Of a stretch of 11,222 nt of DNA, positions 7,043-11,222 are shown piece after piece. The notes below the pieces were generated by a model, which saw only the letters and a program-made list of their open reading frames with translations, made no database searches and was not told the DNA's origin. Origin of the DNA: Panacagrimonas sp041635265 (lineage in GTDB: Bacteria; Pseudomonadota; Gammaproteobacteria; Nevskiales; Nevskiaceae); the NCBI GenBank assembly GCA_041635265.1, contig JBFJJV010000099.1, forward strand, positions 1-11,222, written 5' to 3'. How positions within the stretch are numbered: position 1 is the stretch's first letter; the number at the start of each line of letters is the position of its first letter. Position numbers and translations under genes: made by a program.

Positions 7043-7797
7043 GCAACGCGCTAAAAGGTCGCGTAGCCGTAGTCACGGGAGCAGGCCGCGGCATTGGCTT
7101 GGCAATCGCCCAGCGCTTCGCGCGGGAAGGCGCTTGTCTCGTGTTAGCTGATCTGGACGAGTCCTCACTAGAGGCGGCCGCCAGGACCTTGCGAGCGAGC
7201 GGCTCTGAGCTCGTGACCGTCGTCGGCGATCTGGCGCTGCAAGAAGTGGCCGAGCGCACCATCGGGGCCGCCACTGAACACTTCGGGCAGTTGGACATAC
7301 TCGCCAATAATGCGGGGGGCGGCATCCTGAGGCCATTTCTGGATCACACCCCGGAAACCCTGCGCGCCACCATTGATCGCAATCTGTGGACTTGTATCTG
7401 GTGTTGCTGGTACGCGCTGCCCCTGATGAAGGCGCGCGGTTATGGACGCATCGTCAATCTCGGTGCCGACTCGGTGCGCAACGGTCTGGTTGATCATGCC
7501 GCCTACAATGCGGCCAAGGGAGGGATGCACGGCATTACCACCGGTCTAGCACGTGAATTTTCCCAGGAAGGCATTACCATCAACACCGTCGCCCCCTGCG
7601 TGGTGGCAACACCGCAGCTGGATGAAGTCGCCGTAAGCAATCCAGAACTGGTGCGGAAGGCCATCGAGATCGTGCCCATGGGGCGCCCCGGCCGGATGGA
7701 AGAAATTGCATCTATGGTGCTCTACCTCGCCAGCGAGGAAGCTTCTTTTGTCACCGGCCAGGTCATCAGCGTCAACGGTGGCAGCACCATGCTCTGA
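7039..7797 (+). CDS. SDR-family NAD(P)-dependent dehydrogenase, probable cis-dihydrodiol dehydrogenase
   Basis: This is a 252-residue classical short-chain dehydrogenase. The Rossmann motif is TGAGRGIG at 13-20, with D38 at the end of beta-2 suggesting NAD+ preference. NNAG is at 90-93, the active-site Asn is N115, and the catalytic pair Y156/K160 (YNAAK) is present. The usual Ser position 13 residues before Tyr is Ala (A143); S145, 11 residues before Tyr, is the probable substitute, a shorter loop that I recall also in BenD-type dihydrodiol dehydrogenases. The NLWTCIWCC segment also resembles BenD. In this operon it would oxidise the cis-diol to a catechol. The start overlaps the extradiol gene by 4 nt, with AGG 7 nt upstream. 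It could instead be a generic FabG-like reductase; context favours the diol step. Confidence 0.88.
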   Translation: MSNALKGRVAVVTGAGRGIGLAIAQRFAREGACLVLADLDESSLEAAARTLRASGSELVTVVGDLALQEVAERTIGAATEHFGQLDILANNAGGGILRPFLDHTPETLRATIDRNLWTCIWCCWYALPLMKARGYGRIVNLGADSVRNGLVDHAAYNAAKGGMHGITTGLAREFSQEGITINTVAPCVVATPQLDEVAVSNPELVRKAIEIVPMGRPGRMEEIASMVLYLASEEASFVTGQVISVNGGSTML

Positions 7798-7824
7798 TGC
7801 CTCCCAATTATTCTGAGTAACAAG

Positions 7825-8139
7825 ATGCCCAACCTCCAAGCCCTTTGTCTCGCTGAAGAAGTCTTCGAAGGTGAAATTCGTCAGGCCGAGTTAGCTGACG
7901 GAACCAAGATCGCCCTGTACAACCTGGGCGGCAATTATTACGCCAGCGACGACACTTGCACGCATGAAGAAGCCTCGCTTTCTGAAGAGGGTGACATCGA
8001 TGGCGATCAGGTGATCTGTGGCTGGCATTTTTGCGGCTTCGACATTGCGACCGGCGCGGCGACCGCCTCGCCTTGCAGCGAGCCCTTGAAAACCTACGTC
8101 GTGCAGGTCATCGACGGCAGAATTCATGTCGAGTACTGA
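7825..8139 (+). CDS. Rieske [2Fe-2S] ferredoxin of the dioxygenase system
   Basis: This is a 104-residue soluble Rieske protein, the size of BphA3-type ferredoxins that pass electrons from a reductase to the oxygenase alpha subunit. The cluster ligands are C45/H47 (CTH) and C65/H68 (CGWH), spaced as expected, followed by F72-D73 and the ATGA turn. The second motif is atypical: CGWHFCGFD, where CPxHGxxFD is usual. Pro is replaced by Gly and Gly by Phe, and an extra Cys (C70) lies next to the cluster. The ATG at 7825 has only a weak GAG upstream, after a 27-nt gap from the dehydrogenase. The 3' end overlaps the regulator gene by 14 nt. No matching ferredoxin reductase is in the window, so it must be shared or encoded elsewhere. 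Confidence 0.92.
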   Translation: MPNLQALCLAEEVFEGEIRQAELADGTKIALYNLGGNYYASDDTCTHEEASLSEEGDIDGDQVICGWHFCGFDIATGAATASPCSEPLKTYVVQVIDGRIHVEY

Positions 8140-8833
8140 GTTCAGCACGTCGTCCGTGGGCTCGGCTAGAGCGCATTCAGTGCGCGCCACGCCGCGAAAG
8201 CGACGCACGCAGGCAGAGCGTTCGGACGAAACCCAGCAACGCGTTATTGAAGCGGCCGCCAAAGTGCTCAGAAAGAAAGGCTACGCCGGTCTGCGCACGG
8301 AAGAGGTTTCGCGGGTCGCCAAAGTCTCACGAGGTGCGCAGCAATATCATTTTCCGACGAAAGATTCTCTGGTTCTGGCGACCGCTGCGCACCTCCTTCG
8401 CCGTGGTATGGAACGCGGCAGAACGAGCGCCGAGACAGCCCGATTTGTTGACGATCCCATAGAGGGCTTGATACAGGACAGCATCGATTTCTTTCTCGGG
8501 CCGGAATTCAGCGTCATTCTCGATCTGGTTCTGGCCAGTACAAAGGACAGGGGGCTGCGTTCCGAAGTGCTCGATCACGCGCGCGATAACCGCCTGGCCG
8601 TGGAAGCCGCATGGTCCGATGTGCTTTTTGAGCAGGGCCTTCCGCGTCCTCAGGCGGAAAAAGTCGTTTTGCTAACCATCAGCATTGTGCGCGGATTCTC
8701 CGTGCGCGCGCTCTGGCAGGATGACAAGGACTTGTTTCGATCACTGCTCGACGAGTGGAAGCTGATTCTTGCCGGGCATATAAAAACTCTTACTCTCAGA
8801 AACAAGGAACTGCACGATGAGTCTATGGCTTGA
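8126..8833 (+). CDS. TetR/AcrR-family transcriptional regulator
   Basis: This 235-residue protein has a basic, disordered N-terminal tail of about 32 residues (RKRRTQAERSD). A TetR DNA-binding domain follows at about 35-82, with the helix-turn-helix about 57-76 and the typical QYHFPTKDSL end. The C-terminal helical half is a ligand-binding and dimerisation domain whose effector cannot be read from sequence. It is unusual in lying inside the operon: the start overlaps the ferredoxin by 14 nt and the end overlaps the hydrolase by 17 nt. It should therefore be made with the enzymes and act by autoregulation, perhaps through the palindrome at 4138-4159. The ATG at 8126 lacks a clear ribosome site; in-frame GTG codons at 8156 and 8180 are alternatives that keep the whole domain. 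TetR control of p-cumate degradation by CymR is a known parallel. Confidence 0.9.
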   Translation: MSSTEFSTSSVGSARAHSVRATPRKRRTQAERSDETQQRVIEAAAKVLRKKGYAGLRTEEVSRVAKVSRGAQQYHFPTKDSLVLATAAHLLRRGMERGRTSAETARFVDDPIEGLIQDSIDFFLGPEFSVILDLVLASTKDRGLRSEVLDHARDNRLAVEAAWSDVLFEQGLPRPQAEKVVLLTISIVRGFSVRALWQDDKDLFRSLLDEWKLILAGHIKTLTLRNKELHDESMA

Positions 8834-9671
8834 TATGGTGGGATGTGAGGTTCGCTATATCCAGACGGCGAGTTTTGGTCGGATTCGAATTGCAGAAGCG
8901 GGACCGAAAGATGCCCCAGTAATCATGTTTCTACACGGCATCGGGGGGCACCTGGAAGCCTACTGCAAGAACATATTGCCCTTGTCTGAGCAGTTCCATG
9001 TCATCGCTTTCGATTTCGTCGGCCATGCCATGTCTGAGCGCAAGGTCATGGAGTACACCCCTCTGGTTCTTGCCGAGCAGACATGTGAGCTGATGGATGC
9101 GATGAAGATCGAGCGGGCGCACCTGTCCGGAGAGTCACTCGGCGGTTGGGTCGCCGGCTTCGTGGCGCTGAATCATCCTGAGCGCGTACAAAAAGTCATG
9201 TTCAATACCGGCGCCGGCATTCCCATCGTGAGCGACCAGGGGCGGGCAGACCTGGCGGACCTCGCGGCACGATCCAAGAAAGCAGCGGGCATCGCTCCCA
9301 ACTTCGACGCGGTGAAGCATCGGATTGAATGGTTGATCCATCCGGACAACCATCATCTTGTGACTGATGAACTGGTCAATTTGCGTTTACAGTTTTACCT
9401 CATGCCCGAAGGACGCGAGGTCACTCCGTTGGTGAATCAGATGATGCCGCGGCACGATGAATTCTTGTTGCCCCTGGAGGACATTAAGCAGGACGTCATG
9501 ATGCTGTGGACGCGGAATAATCCGGTGCATGATCTGGAGTGTGCAGAAGCGGCTGTCAAGCGCCTGCCGAGTGGGAGACTCTACGTCATGGAGGCAGATG
9601 GCGCGCATTGGCCGCAGTATGAGGCGCCGGAAGAGTTCAACCGGGTGGCTCGCGCGTTTTTCGGGCGCTGA
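8817..9671 (+). CDS. Alpha/beta hydrolase, probable meta-cleavage product (C-C bond) hydrolase
   Basis: This is a 284-residue alpha/beta-fold hydrolase, the length of meta-cleavage product hydrolases such as BphD and XylF. The oxyanion segment is HGIGG (40-44), the nucleophile elbow is GESLG with S107, and the catalytic His is H264 in GAHWPQYE. The strand that normally ends in the catalytic Asp reads WTRNNPVHD (231-239), which puts N235 where Asp is expected; D239 is four residues away. Position in the operon after the extradiol dioxygenase suggests it hydrolyses the ring-fission product to a dienoate and an acid. The ATG at 8817 has a good AAGGA 8 nt upstream and overlaps the regulator by 17 nt. 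An ATG at 8835, just after the regulator stop, is an alternative. It is the last gene before the candidate terminator. Confidence 0.88.
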   Translation: MSLWLDMVGCEVRYIQTASFGRIRIAEAGPKDAPVIMFLHGIGGHLEAYCKNILPLSEQFHVIAFDFVGHAMSERKVMEYTPLVLAEQTCELMDAMKIERAHLSGESLGGWVAGFVALNHPERVQKVMFNTGAGIPIVSDQGRADLADLAARSKKAAGIAPNFDAVKHRIEWLIHPDNHHLVTDELVNLRLQFYLMPEGREVTPLVNQMMPRHDEFLLPLEDIKQDVMMLWTRNNPVHDLECAEAAVKRLPSGRLYVMEADGAHWPQYEAPEEFNRVARAFFGR

Positions 9672-9818
9672 TCCCGCCTCAGCAAATAAATTGATCGCGC
9701 AGGCTAGGCTGGTACGGTTCGGCTCTGCCTAGATCTACTTCGTCTGAAGACTCACGGTCTGAAACAAATTCGGCCCGGCGCTGTTTCCGCAGCGTCGGAC
9801 CGACTCCTTTCTGCAGGC
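9672..9818. other. Convergent intergenic stretch
   Basis: This is 147 bp between two convergent genes. It holds the terminator candidate at 9775-9798 and a weaker inverted repeat CTAGGC/GCCTAG (9704-9709 and 9727-9732, 17-nt loop). No gene is seen. Confidence 0.6.
9775..9798. terminator. Candidate bidirectional intrinsic terminator
   Basis: A 9-bp stem pairs 9775-9783 (CCGGCGCTG) with 9790-9798 (CAGCGTCGG), with one G-U pair and a 6-nt loop. On the minus strand it is followed within a few bases by AATTTGTTT. On the plus strand the T-run is short (CCTTT near 9806-9810). It sits between two convergent genes, as a shared terminator would. The T-tracts are imperfect, hence modest confidence. Confidence 0.45.
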
Positions 9819-10220
9819 CTAGCTTTTTGTGAACGCTTCGACGCCCGCCGCAGTATTCATGAAATCACGGAAATGAGACCATTTTCCGTTCTCCATGGTG
9901 ATGAAATGCACAAAATCGGAGTCGATGCGGCCGCCGTTTGATTTGGCTGTGAGGTTTAAATGACCGAAGACAACGACCTTGTCCCGCTCGGCCACAAATT
10001 CGATTGGGTCAAACTGATGTATATCGACGGAAGACAAGACAGTCTCGAAAAATTTTCTTGCCTCTTTCTTGCCTTCGTAATGGCCAGCATAGGGAATGGT
10101 GGATGGGCCGTAAAAGTCGATGACAATGTCATCATTGAGCCGTTGCAGAATGCCGGGAATATCTCCTTGTCCGAAGTGAAGAAACAGTTCCTGCGTCTTG
10201 GCGACGTTGTCCTGTGACAT
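9819..10220 (-). CDS. SnoaL-like / NTF2-fold protein
   Basis: This 133-residue small alpha+beta-barrel protein is of the SnoaL-like (ketosteroid isomerase-like) superfamily. It shows an N-terminal helix (DNVAKTQELFLHFGQGD), the motif PYAGHYEGKKEARKFF, and a C-terminal strand ending FRDFMNTAAGVEAF, which is typical of the family. Such proteins range from isomerases and hydrolases to proteins with no known reaction, so no substrate is assigned. The ATG at 10220 was chosen because AGAGGAG lies about 7 nt upstream; the frame is open further upstream to 10358, but that part lies over the P450 gene end and has no family likeness. It begins 31 nt after the P450 stop on the same strand, so the two are probably co-transcribed. 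Confidence 0.85.
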   Translation of the reverse strand: MSQDNVAKTQELFLHFGQGDIPGILQRLNDDIVIDFYGPSTIPYAGHYEGKKEARKFFETVLSSVDIHQFDPIEFVAERDKVVVFGHLNLTAKSNGGRIDSDFVHFITMENGKWSHFRDFMNTAAGVEAFTKS

Positions 10221-10251
10221 TGGATGCTCCTCTGTTAAAGCCTTGAAAGAT

Positions 10252-11222
10252 TTAATCTTCGAATACGACCGGAATGGCGGTATAGCTGTGCTGCAGCAGC
10301 GTTGCAGTTTGTGAAACCGGCGGAGTCGGGCCACGACGCATCGATTTGTAGCGACCAAGGATGCCGGCGATCAGGCATTCGACTTCGAGATTGGCCAGAC
10401 CCGCGCCGAGACAATAGTGAATGCCATGGCCAAAACTCATTTGAAGGCTCGCATTGGGTCGGTTCATATCGAATTCTTTGGGCTTGGGAAAGACCTTGGG
10501 GTCGTGGTTGGCCGAGGCGAAGAACAGGGCAATCCATTCGTCCTTCCTGATCAGCTTGCCGCCGATTTCAACGTTTTCCAGTACCTTTCGAAAAAGGCGT
10601 TGCGGCGGACCGGTCAGGCGCAATGTTTCTGACTGCAATGCGCTGATCTTTTTGGGATCCTGCTTGAGTTGCGCATACACCTCAGGGCGATCCACCAGGA
10701 TATGCAGGCAATTGGCTGCGTAGTACATGGTGGTTTCGCTTCCGGCGACCACCAGGGTGAAACAGAAGCGCCACACCTCGTCTTGGCTCAACTTTTCTCC
10801 GTCCGATTCGGCGATCAGAAGTGCATCGATCAGGTCGCCGCTGGGCTCGCCGCCGGCCTCCAATCTCGCGGCGCGTTCGCCTATGGTTTTTTGAAAATAG
10901 CCCACCATTTCGATGTTGCTCTGGTTGCGTTCTTCAGCGCTCATGTCTGCAGATAGCATGAAGGCATTGGCCCAACCCTGGAATTTGGCTGACATTGTGG
11001 CCGGCAGGCCGAGCAGTCTAAGCATCAATCGGGCCGGCAGGTGGGCGCACAAGGTGGAAACCACGTCTGTTTCCCCCTTGGGTAATTCATCGAGCAGTTC
11101 CGTGACGACCTGCTCTACTTCAGGCCGCAGTTGGCGGATCCGTTTGGGGGTGAAGGCCAGAACGACTAGACGGCGCAGCTTGGCGTGTTCCGGATCATCT
11201 TGATTGACCAGCATCAGGGTCG
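10252..11222 (-). CDS. Bacterial cytochrome P450 (N-terminus beyond window)
   Basis: The frame is open through the right edge; roughly the first 85-100 residues are missing. Numbering from the Met codon at 11214, DDPEHAKLRR (6-15) is the conserved C-helix region. The I-helix oxygen-activation motif is AGSETT (157-162), ExxR is ETLR (196-199), and the haem-binding loop is FGHGIHYCLG (261-270) with the axial Cys at 268. The length and lack of membrane features in the visible part fit a soluble class I P450 that needs a ferredoxin and reductase from elsewhere; the Rieske ferredoxin here is not the usual partner type. The probable reaction is hydroxylation of a small hydrophobic substrate, not identified. 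It leads a minus-strand unit with the SnoaL-like gene and runs convergent with the dioxygenase operon. Confidence 0.95.
   Translation of the reverse strand, partial: TLMLVNQDDPEHAKLRRLVVLAFTPKRIRQLRPEVEQVVTELLDELPKGETDVVSTLCAHLPARLMLRLLGLPATMSAKFQGWANAFMLSADMSAEERNQSNIEMVGYFQKTIGERAARLEAGGEPSGDLIDALLIAESDGEKLSQDEVWRFCFTLVVAGSETTMYYAANCLHILVDRPEVYAQLKQDPKKISALQSETLRLTGPPQRLFRKVLENVEIGGKLIRKDEWIALFFASANHDPKVFPKPKEFDMNRPNASLQMSFGHGIHYCLGAGLANLEVECLIAGILGRYKSMRRGPTPPVSQTATLLQHSYTAIPVVFED

Noticed and set aside
6756..7325. Long minus-strand open frame opposite the extradiol and dehydrogenase genes.
   Set aside because: It is antisense to two well-supported genes, has low-complexity Ala/Arg/Ser-rich translation and no recognisable domain; it is a by-product of codon bias.
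9704..9732. Inverted repeat CTAGGC/GCCTAG as a terminator after the hydrolase.
   Set aside because: Only 6 bp of stem with a 17-nt loop and no following T-run; the hairpin at 9775-9798 is a better candidate.
9742..9764. Short repeated GTCTGAA pair.
   Set aside because: Seven bases in a short intergenic stretch with no further structure; likely chance.

Overview
This window looks like chromosomal DNA of a Pseudomonadota bacterium, most likely a gammaproteobacterium, with moderately high GC. That placement rests on the c-di-GMP and hybrid-kinase architectures and on the ring-hydroxylating dioxygenase gene cluster. It is an inference without any phylogenetic marker. No tRNA, rRNA, CRISPR array, insertion sequence or prophage gene was seen.

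Layout. (1) Positions 1-2531 (+): the 3' part of a multidomain PAS-GAF-PAS-GGDEF-EAL cyclic-di-GMP protein, cut by the left edge. (2) 2501-4027 (-): a soluble REC-PAS-HisKA-HATPase hybrid sensor kinase, convergent with the first gene and overlapping its 3' end by 31 bp. (3) 4028-4330: a roughly 300-bp divergent regulatory region. It holds a perfect 12-bp inverted repeat (143-nt spacer) and, between its arms, a GGAAAA-N10-TTTTCC palindrome. (4) 4331-9671 (+): a tightly packed seven-gene catabolic operon. In order it encodes a Rieske dioxygenase alpha subunit, its beta subunit, a two-domain VOC extradiol dioxygenase, an SDR dehydrogenase, a Rieske ferredoxin, a TetR-family regulator and an alpha/beta hydrolase. 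(5) 9672-9818: a convergent intergenic stretch with a candidate bidirectional terminator. (6) 9819-11222 (-): a SnoaL-like protein downstream of a cytochrome P450 gene that runs off the right edge.

How the genes fit together. The operon has the parts of an aromatic dihydroxylation and meta-cleavage route. Dioxygenase alpha/beta, fed electrons by the Rieske ferredoxin, would make a cis-dihydrodiol. The SDR would rearomatise it to a catechol. The VOC enzyme would cleave the ring outside the hydroxyls. The alpha/beta hydrolase would split the ring-cleavage product. The TetR protein is encoded inside the operon and overlaps both neighbours, which suggests autogenous control. No ferredoxin reductase and no lower-pathway hydratase/aldolase/dehydrogenase lies in the window. 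The substrate cannot be read from sequence. The BenD-like look of the SDR leaves an aromatic carboxylate as one option. The convergent P450/SnoaL pair may supply a related oxidation step, but this is only proximity.

The most unusual points are the mirrored 12-mer facing both divergent genes, the regulator nested in the operon, Asn at the expected catalytic-acid position of the hydrolase, the altered EAL metal site beside an intact GGDEF domain, and an atypical second cluster-binding motif in the ferredoxin.
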